This document shows positions 25,332 to 35,100 of a DNA stretch of 64,000 bases, in pieces (the first letter of the stretch is position 1; every line of letters starts with the position of its first letter). Source of the stretch: Alphaproteobacteria bacterium (GTDB lineage: Bacteria; Pseudomonadota; Alphaproteobacteria; MPNO01; UBA830); NCBI GenBank assembly GCA_022822405.1, contig JAJEBT010000212.1, positions 25,361-89,360 of the forward strand, written 5' to 3'. A model generated the notes under the pieces. It searched no databases. It was given only the letters and a program-made list of their open reading frames with translations, and was not told the DNA's origin. The position numbers and the translations under genes are program-made.

Positions 25332-26577
25332 TAGCGGATCTCCTTGCAAGCATCTTGAACCGGGAGCGCGGCATCGCTGCCGGCGCGGCGGGCCGCGCCG
25401 TGAGGCGCCAATGACCTTCCTCGGCATGGAAGATGCGCGTGATCTCGAGGTCGGGAATGTCGGCGGCCAGCCTGGCGATGTCCTTGAGAGGGCGGACCGT
25501 AGCGATGGCGACGATCTCGGCCGCGCCGCTTGTGCCGGGTGCCGCTTGCCATGCGATCCGGGCGCCGCGGGCGCCGAAGCCGCGGTCGACATCGCGGCGG
25601 AAGGCGATCGTCGAGCGCGCGGGCTCCTGCCAGGCCCGGAGCACTGGAACCAGGGGAGCCACCGCCCAGGCGTGGTCACCGGTGACCGAGGCGGCGTACC
25701 AGCGCGACAGGTGCCGTTCGGCAATCCGGCGGTGCAGCGGCTCGGAAAGGCCGGACTCGAGCCGCCATCGCGCGAGCAGCACGGCGCGGCCCGAGAGTTC
25801 GGGCCGCACCGCGATCAGGGCCTGCTCGGCGAAGCGTGCGTCGCAGGAGACGAGGCTGGTGCGCCAGGCCGGCAGGTAGGGCGGCCGGCGGACGAGCGCC
25901 TGCCGGCATGCCGCGATCAGGGCGGCGCTGTCGATGGTCGCCGGAACCGACGGCTCCGGCGCTGCGGCCCGTTCGACGGCCGGTGCTGCGCCCGCAACAA
26001 GCGCGAGGAGTGTGTCGCGATTCTGCCATGCGGCAAGCGCGGCGGCGCCGGCGGCGGCGAGACACAGGGCGGTGGCGGCATGGCGGCGGTGCAGGCGGGC
26101 GAACGGCACCGGGGCGAGCAGCATCGAGTCCCGGACGCCGATAGCGGCCGGGTCGATGGCATTGACCCGCTCGGGGCAGGCGGTTTCGGCGCAGAGCTCT
26201 GGGCTGGCATGGAGCGTCCATCCGATGTCGCGCGCCCGATCGAAGGCGGCGAGCGCGTCGGCGCGGTCCTCGAAGAGTTCGTCGCCGTCGGCGAGGATGG
26301 CGCCGTCCCGGACCTTGATGAGCGCAATCCGGCCATCGTCGCCCTCCATCAGCGCCATCCAGAAATCCGAGCCGATATGCGCCTGGAGGGCCGCGGCGAG
26401 GCTTGGCGTGTCGGCGGGGTCGCCGCCGCCGTCGGCATAGCCGGTCTGCGCGTCGAGATGGATGAAGAAGGGCCGGGAAAACCTCCGGGCGTTGCGGACG
26501 TGCCGCGCCCCGCCGGTGCGTTCGAGCCAGTAGAGGCCGGCCGCGAACCGGCGCCCGCCCAAGGTGAGGATGCTCAA
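25306..26577 (-). CDS. pilO: PilO-like type IVB pilus assembly protein
   Basis: A 423-residue protein. The N-terminal ~160 residues form a PilO2-type domain with SDFWMALMEGDDGRIALIKV and DELFEDRADALAAFDRARDI, followed by one membrane segment (ATALCLAAAGAAALAAW) and a C-terminal periplasmic domain with IDSAALIAACRQAL and SLVSCDARFAEQ. It matches R64 PilO in layout, a bitopic inner-membrane protein that links cytoplasmic motor and secretin. Starts at TTG overlapping the pilN stop (TTGA). Its C-terminus overlaps the next gene by 26 nt. Confidence 0.8.
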   Translation of the reverse strand: MSILTLGGRRFAAGLYWLERTGGARHVRNARRFSRPFFIHLDAQTGYADGGGDPADTPSLAAALQAHIGSDFWMALMEGDDGRIALIKVRDGAILADGDELFEDRADALAAFDRARDIGWTLHASPELCAETACPERVNAIDPAAIGVRDSMLLAPVPFARLHRRHAATALCLAAAGAAALAAWQNRDTLLALVAGAAPAVERAAAPEPSVPATIDSAALIAACRQALVRRPPYLPAWRTSLVSCDARFAEQALIAVRPELSGRAVLLARWRLESGLSEPLHRRIAERHLSRWYAASVTGDHAWAVAPLVPVLRAWQEPARSTIAFRRDVDRGFGARGARIAWQAAPGTSGAAEIVAIATVRPLKDIARLAADIPDLEITRIFHAEEGHWRLTARPAAPAAMPRSRFKMLARRSANAPAMQDR

Positions 26578-28175
26578 AACTTCGCCCCGCGCGCTTCCGT
26601 CACGCCGAGCGGCGCGCCGACCTCGGCCGTGATCAGGAGGAGCTGTTCAGTGCGCGCCGTCGCGGCCCTCCGATGGCCTTCGGGAAACGGCACCGCCGGA
26701 TCGAAGGTGCCGCCCTGGTCCGATGCCGCGCTGCGGTCGCTGAACCCGGTGACGACCAGGGTCTCTCCGCGCCCGATCTTCTGCGTGACCTGGATGGCCC
26801 GGCTGCCGAAGGCCGGAAGCTGGATGGTCTGGCGGTCGGACGTGAAGGTGGCGAAGGCGGGGCGGTCCCGGAGGCTGGCGAACAGGCGCACAAGGACCTC
26901 GTCCGGCCCGGTGACGCGGGGCAGGTAACTCATCGCGAATCCCGACGACACGGTGCCGGGGACGAGCTGGGTCTGGGCGTGCCCGTCGCTGATCGTGGTG
27001 CGATGCTCCTTGAGATAGGCCTGGTTCACCAGTTCGAAGAACTGCGCGGGCTTGCCGTTGAGGCTGGGCACGTCGGCACTGAGGACGCGCGACACCGTGC
27101 CGGCCTTCTGCAGCGCGCGCACCGTGGCCGCGAGGGTGTCGTCGCTGCCGGCGGCTTCCGGCCGGACGATGGCGATAGCGCTGTCGGCGACCTCGAGCGC
27201 GGCCGAGGTGCCGAACAATCGCGGGATCGAGAACCGGAGCCCGAGCCCGTAGTCGCTGTTGCGGTCGAGGCGCACCGCGTAAACGTGGACCGACAGGGTC
27301 ACCGGGCGCAGAACCTCGCGGTTGAGATAGCCGAGATAGCGGCGTACGCGGCCGAGGTCGCGGGCGGAGCCGCTGACCATTACCGACGCGCTCGACGGGG
27401 CCACCGAAACCGTGGTGCCGGGGCCTGCAAACGCCTTCAACTGCTCCCGAATTTCGGGCCACGGATCGTAGGTCATGCTGGAGGTGATCGACTGGTGGGT
27501 GAGGTTGTCGGATCCGGCCTTGCCCTCGCGCCCCTGTGTCGACGAGGAGACGCGGTATTCCTGTTCGCCGGCCAGCGCATGGATGCGGAAGACCGCCGAT
27601 CCCGAACGGGTAATGTCGATGCGCTCGCTGGCGCCGTCGTAACGCCACTCGTAGCCGGCGGCTGCGGCCCAGGCGTCGAGAAGACGGTCAAGAGATCCCG
27701 TCCAGACGCCCTGCGCCGGCCTGAGCCGGTCGCCGGCGGCGAAGATGTCCCTGATTGCGGTCGGGCCGGCCGCGGCGGACCCCGCAAACCGAATGGCAAT
27801 GCCTGTCGCGGCCTCGATCCGCGCCGCGAGCGTCGCGTCGTCGTCGGCCCCGGCGACCGGCACGGTCACGGCGTCGGCGCGGCGCCATTCTCCGGGGAGC
27901 CTGGCTGCGTCTTCGTCCGCGAGCGGCTTTACGCCGAGATAGGGCCGGTCGCTGACCCGTACCGTGGTGAGCCGGGGCTCCGCCCCACCCTTTCGCAGGG
28001 TCGGCATGGTCTCGCTGATGTCGCTGGCATGGGTCCGGACACGGTCGAGATCGCCGAAAGAACAACCGCCGGCCGCCGCGAGCAGCAGGAAGGGAGCGAC
28101 GGTGAGATGCAGCCGCGCGCCGATCCGGCTGCGGCCGTTATCGAGATCGCCGCGCCGCCGCGTTGCGGTATTCAA
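26574..28175 (-). CDS. pilN: PilN-like outer-membrane secretin lipoprotein
   Basis: A 533-residue secretin. The leader ends in a lipobox LLLAAAGGC near residue 30, so the mature protein is a lipoprotein. N-terminal domains are followed by a secretin core with GTTVSVAPSSASVMVSGSAR, LGYLNREVLRPVTLSVHVYA and VTQKIGRGETLVVTGFSDRS. R64 PilN is the same kind of lipoprotein secretin that forms the thin-pilus pore. I chose TTG at 28175, which overlaps the preceding stop by 4 nt (TTGA); the open frame continues 43 codons upstream but that part shadows the previous gene and would bury the signal sequence. Confidence 0.85.
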   Translation of the reverse strand: MNTATRRRGDLDNGRSRIGARLHLTVAPFLLLAAAGGCSFGDLDRVRTHASDISETMPTLRKGGAEPRLTTVRVSDRPYLGVKPLADEDAARLPGEWRRADAVTVPVAGADDDATLAARIEAATGIAIRFAGSAAAGPTAIRDIFAAGDRLRPAQGVWTGSLDRLLDAWAAAAGYEWRYDGASERIDITRSGSAVFRIHALAGEQEYRVSSSTQGREGKAGSDNLTHQSITSSMTYDPWPEIREQLKAFAGPGTTVSVAPSSASVMVSGSARDLGRVRRYLGYLNREVLRPVTLSVHVYAVRLDRNSDYGLGLRFSIPRLFGTSAALEVADSAIAIVRPEAAGSDDTLAATVRALQKAGTVSRVLSADVPSLNGKPAQFFELVNQAYLKEHRTTISDGHAQTQLVPGTVSSGFAMSYLPRVTGPDEVLVRLFASLRDRPAFATFTSDRQTIQLPAFGSRAIQVTQKIGRGETLVVTGFSDRSAASDQGGTFDPAVPFPEGHRRAATARTEQLLLITAEVGAPLGVTEARGAKF

Positions 28176-28645
28176 TGGACCAGTTCCGTGAGCGTCGGCG
28201 GCGCCAGCGCGCGCGTCGGCAGCCGATGCCCCGGTGCGCCGTTCTCCGCAAGGAGCCGGCCGACCGTCTCGCGTTCGGTCCGGCTCGAATGGCGCGCCAT
28301 CCACAGGCGCACGTCGTCCGCGGTCTCGAGGCGGGTCGAGAGGCCGCCCCGCACCCGGCTGACGAACGCCGTGTTACCGGTGGCCTCGATGCCGAGAATG
28401 CTGGGCTTGATCCGGGTGACGGCGAGGAAAAGCTGGATCTCGCGAAGAAAGACCGGGCTGATGGGCTGATAGGACATGAAAGCGAGGACGCGGTCGGTGG
28501 TTCTGAGCCGTGGTGACCGTCCGCGCTTGAGCGACGACAGGAAACCGGGGTCACGGAGCGCCTGTTGTCCGAAGCGCCGCGGGCTGATCCCGTGGTCGGC
28601 GATGAAGCCGTGGATGGCGGCGGCAAATGTTTTTGAGTAGCTCAT
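28172..28645 (-). CDS. Protein with two HTH-like repeats, first gene of the pilus operon
   Basis: A 157-residue basic protein. It contains two related segments: FGQQALRDPGFLSSLKRGRS with RTTDRVLAFM, and ILGIEATGNTAFVSRVRGGL with ETADDVRLWM. Each resembles a Cro/CI-type helix-turn-helix with a conserved F(L/V)S(S/R)(L/V) x RG core. It is likely a DNA-binding regulator of the operon. A LexA-like box lies 11 nt upstream of the ATG at 28645; an in-frame ATG at 28672 lies inside that box and is a less likely start. It is followed by pilN with a 4-nt overlap. I do not recognise a named family. Confidence 0.58.
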   Translation of the reverse strand: MSYSKTFAAAIHGFIADHGISPRRFGQQALRDPGFLSSLKRGRSPRLRTTDRVLAFMSYQPISPVFLREIQLFLAVTRIKPSILGIEATGNTAFVSRVRGGLSTRLETADDVRLWMARHSSRTERETVGRLLAENGAPGHRLPTRALAPPTLTELVH

Positions 28646-28655
28646 TATGGAAAAA

Positions 28656-28674
28656 GAACATATGTAGAACATTT
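28656..28674 (-). promoter_or_regulatory. LexA-like box (GTTC-N7-GTTC) upstream of the pilus operon
   Basis: On the minus strand the sequence is AAATGTTCtaCATATGTTC: two GTTC direct repeats with 7 nt between them (28667-28670 and 28656-28659 as GAAC on the plus strand). This is the alphaproteobacterial SOS-box pattern. It lies just before the first gene of the 17-gene pilus/T4BSS operon. A copy identical at 17 of 19 positions is at 5068-5086. LexA control would link conjugation to DNA damage, as for SXT-type elements; that is inference. Confidence 0.6.
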
Positions 28675-28709
28675 GTGCCGGACAAACGCTTTTTCACGCA
28701 GACTTCCTG

Positions 28710-28746
28710 CACCGGCCCGGCACCGGCCCGGCACCGGCCCGGCACC
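28710..28746. repeat. Tandem 11-bp repeat, 3.4 copies
   Basis: The unit CACCGGCCCGG occurs three times in a row (28710-28720, 28721-28731, 28732-28742) followed by CACC. It lies in the divergent intergenic region between the pilus operon and the LysR-type gene. It could be a slippage product or tune spacing to a promoter. Confidence 0.85.
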
Positions 28747-28783
28747 ATGGGCAGCCATCACAAGCCGCGGATTGCGCCATGCC

Positions 28784-29701
28784 TTGTCTCCGGTCACGCT
28801 GCGGCAGCTCGAAGTGTTCAGAAGCGTCGTCGACACTGGTTCGTTCGGCGCCGCGGCTGCGGCGCTCCGGATCTCCCAGCCGTCCGTCAGCATGCATATC
28901 CGGGCGCTGGAGATACATCTGTGCCAGGCCGTCTTCGAGCGCCGCCGCGGTCGCCCTCCGGTACTCACCGGCATTGGGCGCCAGATCTACGACCATGCCG
29001 AAAATGTGCTCACCGAGGCCGCGCCGATGGTCCGCGATATGCGCGCGCTCCAGGCTGCCCGCGAAAACGTCCTGTCCTTCGTGGCGCAGCGCTTCGTCGG
29101 CAACTATCTCCTTGTGAAGCCGCTCGCGGCGTTTGCCCGGGAAAATCCGGGCGTCGAGATCATCGCCAACATCGGTCCGCTCGACCAGGCGATCGAGAAG
29201 ATCCGCCATCGCGACGTCGATCTCGGGCTGTTTCTCGCCCGCGGCGACGTCGAGGGGATCGAGTCCAGAATCCTCGGCCACCAGAAGCTGGCCTTCGTTG
29301 TCGGAAGGGACAATCCACTGGCGTCCCGGCGGCGGCTGGCGTTCAGGGACCTTGCCGGCCATCCCCATATCGGCCCGGTTCGGGGCACGGGCTACGAACG
29401 GCTGCTTCGCGATGCCTTCGGTGACATCGGGTTCGCCGGCTACAGTACCGTCACCCAGTCCCAGAACACGCTGATCCGGCGCGAACTGCTGCTGTCGGGA
29501 ACCGGGTTTTCCTGTGTGCTGCGCTCGGCGTGGGCCGAGGATCTGGAGAGCGGCGACCTTGTCGAACTTCGGATTCCCGGGAAGCCGCCGTCGCTCGAGG
29601 TGCGCATCGGCTGTCCGGCCGACCGCCCGACGAGCGCGGCGTCCGAGAGATTCGCCGAGTATCTCGACACCCTGAGCACCGCCGGGACGTTCGACGGCTG
29701 A
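28784..29701 (+). CDS. LysR-type transcriptional regulator
   Basis: About 305 residues. The N-terminal winged HTH is clear: LRQLEVFRSVVDTGSFGAAA, RISQPSVSMHIRALE and FERRRGRPPVLTGIG. The rest is a LysR substrate-binding domain (ENPGVEIIANIGPLDQAIEK, VDLGLFLARGDVEGI). It likely senses a small ligand and controls the convergently oriented racemase-family gene or another nearby gene. The start is uncertain: TTG at 28784 gives the usual LysR N-terminus (LSPVTLRQLE); TTG at 28772 or an upstream extension from 28673 through the tandem repeat is less likely. Confidence 0.8.
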   Translation: MSPVTLRQLEVFRSVVDTGSFGAAAAALRISQPSVSMHIRALEIHLCQAVFERRRGRPPVLTGIGRQIYDHAENVLTEAAPMVRDMRALQAARENVLSFVAQRFVGNYLLVKPLAAFARENPGVEIIANIGPLDQAIEKIRHRDVDLGLFLARGDVEGIESRILGHQKLAFVVGRDNPLASRRRLAFRDLAGHPHIGPVRGTGYERLLRDAFGDIGFAGYSTVTQSQNTLIRRELLLSGTGFSCVLRSAWAEDLESGDLVELRIPGKPPSLEVRIGCPADRPTSAASERFAEYLDTLSTAGTFDG

Positions 29702-29727
29702 GGCCGCTTTGCGGAGGCCGCAGGCGC

Positions 29728-30495
29728 TCACGGGAAGCGCGCTGTGAGCCGCTCCGACCAACCCTCGCCCCGGCTCCAGGCGGCAACGCTGCCGGCGTCG
29801 GACGGCGCGCCCTCGACCTGCCGGACGCAGCGCCACGCGAGGCACAGCATGCAGGAGAGCGTCGGCGGTCCCGGCATGTCGGCCGCCTCCGCGAGCGGCC
29901 GCAATGTCGGCATGCCGGTGCCGAGCATGAGGATCGCGTCGTGGTCCTGCTGGCCAAGATCCGAGAGCGCCTCCGCCGCGTCGCAGCCGCTCAGGCTGTA
30001 GATCGGATGAAAGCCGCTCTCCGCGTTGAAGCTCGTGGCGATCTCCCCGATCCCGAAACCGTGGCTCTGCCAGTAGGCTGAACTCGCCTCGGTCAGGGCC
30101 GGCGGATAGCAGGAGACGAGCGCGATCCGCCGTGCGCCGATGGCGTTCAGCGCGTCGACCACGGCGAGCGCGGAGGTGATGACGGGACATCCGGCACGGG
30201 CCGACCACCGCGCCGCGAGTTCGGCTTCCCGGTCCCTGCCGACCAGGTAGGACGAGCCGGTGCAGCCCACCGCGATCGCACCTAGAGGCGCGTTCGCGAA
30301 CTGTCCGAGCGCTGCCTCAAGCCCGTCATAGTAGTCGACCAAGCGCTCCTCGATAGTGCTGCGGGCGCTTGTCAGCCGCGCGTTCACGAAGCCGAAACCG
30401 GGCGGGAGGAGGATTGACATTTCCGCCTCGACGGTCGTGTTTGCCTGCGGCGTCAGCACGCCGATCAGGCCCCTGGACGCGTATTCGAGGCGCAT
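29728..30495 (-). CDS. Asp/Glu racemase superfamily protein (maleate isomerase/arylmalonate decarboxylase-like)
   Basis: A 255-residue enzyme of the Asp/Glu/hydantoin racemase fold. The first catalytic cysteine is in AIAVGCTGSSYLVG and a second candidate is in LSCMLCLAWRC near residue 220, as in maleate cis-trans isomerases. N-terminal GLIGVLTPQANTTVEAEM and RIALVSCYPPALTE fit this family. It may isomerise maleate-like diacids or act on related acids. It converges with the LysR gene; the 26-bp gap has a small GC stem that may help termination. Substrate is not predictable from sequence. Confidence 0.75.
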   Translation of the reverse strand: MRLEYASRGLIGVLTPQANTTVEAEMSILLPPGFGFVNARLTSARSTIEERLVDYYDGLEAALGQFANAPLGAIAVGCTGSSYLVGRDREAELAARWSARAGCPVITSALAVVDALNAIGARRIALVSCYPPALTEASSAYWQSHGFGIGEIATSFNAESGFHPIYSLSGCDAAEALSDLGQQDHDAILMLGTGMPTLRPLAEAADMPGPPTLSCMLCLAWRCVRQVEGAPSDAGSVAAWSRGEGWSERLTARFP

Positions 30496-31112
30496 GTCTG
30501 CTCTTCGTCCGTTGTTTCTGCTCCATTGTGGTTTACGGTATGCAGCGGTTTAGGAAGGCGTGGCCACCATCTGAACTGCATCGGTGCAGCGTGGCGAATC
30601 ACATCGGACAGTGGCGATTGGGATCAAGAGGTATCCACGCACCAAGCTGTGGAAGTCTAGGGATTTCTATCAAGTGCTCGGCGACGTTCAACAGAGACTG
30701 TACGCTGAAGGTATTGCGCTAAGCGTGATTGGCATGACTCCCATCATCATCGAGCTTGCCGAACGGTTTGCTCTTGAATGTTCTCGCTATGCCACACTCC
30801 TCTCCATTTACCCCGCCGATACATGCCGATTCCAAGAGATCGAGGCTGTCGGCAATTGTTGGAGCATCCTTAAACAGAATTTCATGGAGGGTTGGAAGTT
30901 TTTTGCCCCGGCTATAGCGCAGAAGCCTCCGCGATGAATTTGCTGGCAGGTATGTCCACGTTTTCGTCCAGTCACTAGATAGAGGGCAAGTAGAATCGAA
31001 TTCTCTCCACGGATGTCAGCGAATTCAACATTGTGACCTAAACCGAAGAACATGGTACTTTGATCTGTTCGCGTCGACTTTTGGGCGAATCGCTGTTCTG
31101 GGTGCTAAACTT
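30496..31112. other. Low-GC leader region of the primase-RT operon; possible ORF 30584..30937
   Basis: GC content visibly drops at about 30590. A plus-strand frame with GTG at 30584 runs to 30937 (117 codons, containing LYAEGIALSVIGMTPIIIEL) and has plausible amino-acid composition but no family I know. The remaining ~170 nt before the primase ATG contain no recognised motif. DRT-type reverse transcriptases may use non-coding RNAs encoded beside the RT, so this leader is a candidate site. Confidence 0.35.
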
Positions 31113-32171
31113 ATGGGCTTTCGAGAAGACACGGCAGAACTCAATCGGATGACGATCCAAGCGGTAGGGAGTCTACTGGGTCTACGGCTACCTCTAAGTG
31201 GGATGATCCGCTGTCCGTTCCCGGATCACAATGATAGCACCCCATCATTCCAAGTCAGAAAATCGGAGAACCAGTGGATATGCTACGGTTGCCAGCGACG
31301 CGGCGGATCCATCGACTTCGTCAAGATATATCACGGTATAGATTTCTTGGAGGCTAAACGATGGCTCGCTGCTCGCGCGGGAATGAGTACGACCTCCCAG
31401 CGGTCGACAAGCAGCCATACCAAAGTTGGATCGATGGCTGCCTCGTCTCCGCCAGCAATGAATGATGCTGTTGAGCCTCCACCGGACAGCGAGCTGTACG
31501 AAGCACTGCTTCAGCACACGCCGTTGAAGTCAACTGGATTGCAATACTTGCTCAAGCGAGGCCTTTCAAAGGAAACCATTTTGGACTTTCGTATTGGACA
31601 GTTGTCGGACTCTGCGAACTTGATAAAAAAAATGATATCAAATTATGGTTATCAAAGAGTTAAGGCAGCGGGGTTGCTCACTACTAGGTCAAATAATAGG
31701 AATTGGAAATTGATTTTTCTTCCACATAGCATAATATTCCCTTATATTGAAAATGGTTCCATTGTGTACTTGCAAGCTCGGCAGCTAATTGATTCTCCAA
31801 CCCAAGGGAAGTGGCGGAACCTCAACCACCGAAAGCATCGCATCTATAATTTTGACGCCATTTTCAAGAGTAAGCGTACGCCCTTCGCCATATGCGAGGG
31901 TACCGTGGATACGCTATCAGCTATTGAGCTTGGGTATGACGCTATCGGCTTAATCGGCGTCAACATGCAGTTGAAGAGAGAGTACTTGCAACGATTGCGT
32001 GGCAAGCAGGTCGTTATCCTCTTGGATTGGGACTCGGCTGGGGAAAAGCGCGCTGCTGAACTTCAGCGTGAATTACGCAGTTTTGGTATAGCGTCGACCC
32101 GCAAGAGATGTCCTTCGCCTGGAGTCAAAGACGTCAATGAATATCTGATGATGGCGAGGGCTCAAGCATGA
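31113..32171 (+). CDS. DnaG-like primase (CHC2 zinc finger plus Toprim)
   Basis: A 352-residue protein. Residues ~28-60 form a CHC2 zinc finger: IRCPFPDHNDSTPSFQV and WICYGCQRRGGSIDFV. Residues ~245-330 form a Toprim domain: FAICEGTVDTLSAIELG supplies the metal-binding Glu and VVILLDWDSAGEKRAAEL the DxD pair. The central DnaG catalytic core is short. It is shorter than chromosomal DnaG (about 600 residues) and lacks the DnaB-interacting C-terminal domain. It is the first gene of a three-gene operon, overlapping the reverse transcriptase by 4 nt (ATGA). It could prime or process nucleic acid for the RT. No clear Shine-Dalgarno precedes its ATG. Confidence 0.83.
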   Translation: MGFREDTAELNRMTIQAVGSLLGLRLPLSGMIRCPFPDHNDSTPSFQVRKSENQWICYGCQRRGGSIDFVKIYHGIDFLEAKRWLAARAGMSTTSQRSTSSHTKVGSMAASSPPAMNDAVEPPPDSELYEALLQHTPLKSTGLQYLLKRGLSKETILDFRIGQLSDSANLIKKMISNYGYQRVKAAGLLTTRSNNRNWKLIFLPHSIIFPYIENGSIVYLQARQLIDSPTQGKWRNLNHRKHRIYNFDAIFKSKRTPFAICEGTVDTLSAIELGYDAIGLIGVNMQLKREYLQRLRGKQVVILLDWDSAGEKRAAELQRELRSFGIASTRKRCPSPGVKDVNEYLMMARAQA

Positions 32172-35100
32172 TGGCCTACGACCGTCTTTTGCTCCCAGAG
32201 AACCTCAACTACGCTTGGAACAAAGCCAAGAGACTCTATTCCATGCTTGACGGTTATGTTGACAACAGCGAACTTGCAGAATTTGAACTTAATTTAGAGG
32301 AGCGGCTAACCCGAATTCAAAGGCAGTTTAAAAAGTGCGTCTGGCGTCCCAAAAGATTGCGTCCTCTACCACGTCCAAAGAAAGTTGAAAACAACGTTCC
32401 TATAGATCGTCAATACTATCATATTGCCGTTGAAGATCAAGTTGCTTGGATCGCCGTTGCAAATGCACTTGGGCCCGAATTGGATCGACGCATGCCGCCG
32501 TGGAGTTACGGCAATCGGATCTATCGTCCGGCTTGGTATGAGCAGCGCGAAGACCGACTGTCGACCTTGGAAATTGGTCCTTATAGGCATGCCAGTGGCC
32601 ATCTGTATCGTAAGTTTCAACATAGCTGGCCACTCTTTCGGAGGCATGTGGCACTAACGGCGCGCGCAATGGCACGGGCCTTGCCTGCTGATCGCGAAGA
32701 GCTTGATCATGCAGACCAGTTGGCCACCATTTCTGCTGAAAGAGAGGGTTTGCGTTACTTGCAGGACAGTTTCTGGTTGCCGAAAAGCCAATCCAGTACC
32801 AAGCTCTATCATGCTTCGGTTGACCTGAAGAGCTTTTATCCGAGCCTTCGAACCGATGCAGTGCTGAAAGGACTCGCCTTATCTGGAAGCCTTGATCAGC
32901 GGATGCAAAATTTACTCACACAAATGCTGAGTTTCAGACTCGATATATCCAATATGCCGACAGATACTCTAAAACAAGTTGAGCCAAAATATGGCCGTGG
33001 GCAAGTACAAGGGGTTCCGACGGGGCTTTTCGTAGCTGGCTTCCTTGCGAATACAGCTATGCTTCCTGTCGACGAAATCGTCAACAGTCGTATTGAAGAG
33101 AAGCGCCGTCTTGCGCATTTTCGGTTTGTGGACGATCACATAGTTCTTTCTTACGAATTCGATGAGCTTTGCGAGTGGTTAGATTTCTACCAACAATTAT
33201 TGGGTGAGTGCGATACGGGCGCGTGTGTGAATCCAGAAAAATACGATCCCATCAGCCTCGGCGGTTGGATGGACCAACGGTCCAAAAACTTGACGGTAAC
33301 TAGCGTACCATCGGAGAAAGACGAGGAAGACCGTAATCTAAAGGAGGTTGTAATCCACGAAACAGAATTTGACGGCGCAAATCCCACCCAACTCCTTACG
33401 AAAACACTCGCACAAATTTCCGCGATAGCAGCGGTAAATGTTGATATTTTGGATGATGAAGATATAGAGGAACGTTTGAAGATTCTTGAATGGTTATTGC
33501 TGGCGAATATCCCCGAGCGAGAGATTCGGCCTGATACGCGCGCTGCATTCGCGGCCGGTCGGATTGCCATTTTGGCCCCTATCCTCGTGCGGGAGACCGA
33601 TGGCCTTGTGGAGGCCGCGCGATCTCTGGAAACGCTCAAAGCTCGAGCGCCTAAAGAAAATTCATCCACGCCAGACGAAATCACGGATTACGAAGCCATT
33701 CTAGAAGAGAAGAGAAAGCAATTGGCGCTGTTGCAGGCAGAGCAAGAACAGGAAGAAGAACGCCAGTTGCGCCATTGTTTTAACCTTCTACTTCAATCAT
33801 TTCGTGAACACCCGGGAAAGCCGCGCCTCTTTTACAGAATACATCAGTATTGTAGGGTCACGGGCTTTAGAGGGTTGAATGACATTGCAAAGTGGATAGA
33901 GAATAGTCGTGTCAACGACTATAACATATGGGCTGACTATTACGCTGGATTATCGCTTCACATTCTTGCAAGAGGCACCCTCTTGGCTGTCAGGGCGTGC
34001 CTCATGGATAATGCACTAAGGTCGGATCAGGAGGCAGCGCTGCGCTATCTTAAGGATGTGTGCCAAATCGATACCAAGTCATTCATGGTACAGAAGGAGA
34101 ATGAAGCTTGGTTTCATGCAAATAGTCGAATAGAATTCGGGGTTGCACTGTTATCGGCTGCAGAAGTCGTCGGTGGTACGATCGCGAATACGAGCCTCGG
34201 AGCAGATTTAGCCCGTTTGGCTGGTCACTATATATGCGTTTCATTTGATGATTCTGCTGAAGCATGGGAGCGTGAGACTGGTAGGCGGCCAGGCATTTGG
34301 GCGCATCTGACTGAATCTGTCCTAAGCATCGATGGTTGCCCGACTGCTTCGTGGAAGCAGTTCGGGACACTCTTTTCTTCTCCTCAAATTGCCGAGGTTC
34401 GAGCCGTACGGCGATATCCTGAGTTCCTGTCGGATGCGGATTGGTATCAACTGCTGCACTCCAAGAAACCATTACCCGAAACGGATTCCGGCTGGTTGCA
34501 CGAGGCCATGTCTGGTAACGAAGAGCGGGTGCAAGCTGCTCTGCTCTCCAAGAAAGTAGCCTTTAAACGTGCCGCCAAATCGCTTAGTCCCCCACTCAAT
34601 GGATGGGTAACGCTTGCTCAATGGACGCAAATAATTGCCCAAGAACTTAGTCCGTTCGACCCGCGGCGAAGTGAATGGACCGCACTTGAGGTCGTCCGCC
34701 AACTTGTTTCGCCAATTGTCGATGAGATAGACATTGACGAAACGCGCCTGGACCGTCTCCATCCCAACAATGTTCTAGTACCAGAAGCGTGGAAGACAAA
34801 ATTTCCTAATGACCGTGATCGGGCTGGAATGAGTTGGGACGATTGGCGACGATTCGTAGGCGACCAACAGACCGCGCGAATCGAGTTGCGACGTTCCGCG
34901 ACTTCGGTAATGGACTACCGATATTTCGCGGAGACTCAAGGCGGGCCACATTTAAAGGAATGGGACAAACGACTTGTCGGCGTAGGGCGTTTGCTCCTAG
35001 GCCAGCTGCGACTCAAACATGAAGCGCCAAGGATATGGAACATTCGAGGTAATGAACAGATTTTTCCTTTACCACGGACGGATTGGTTCCGGTCTCTTTC

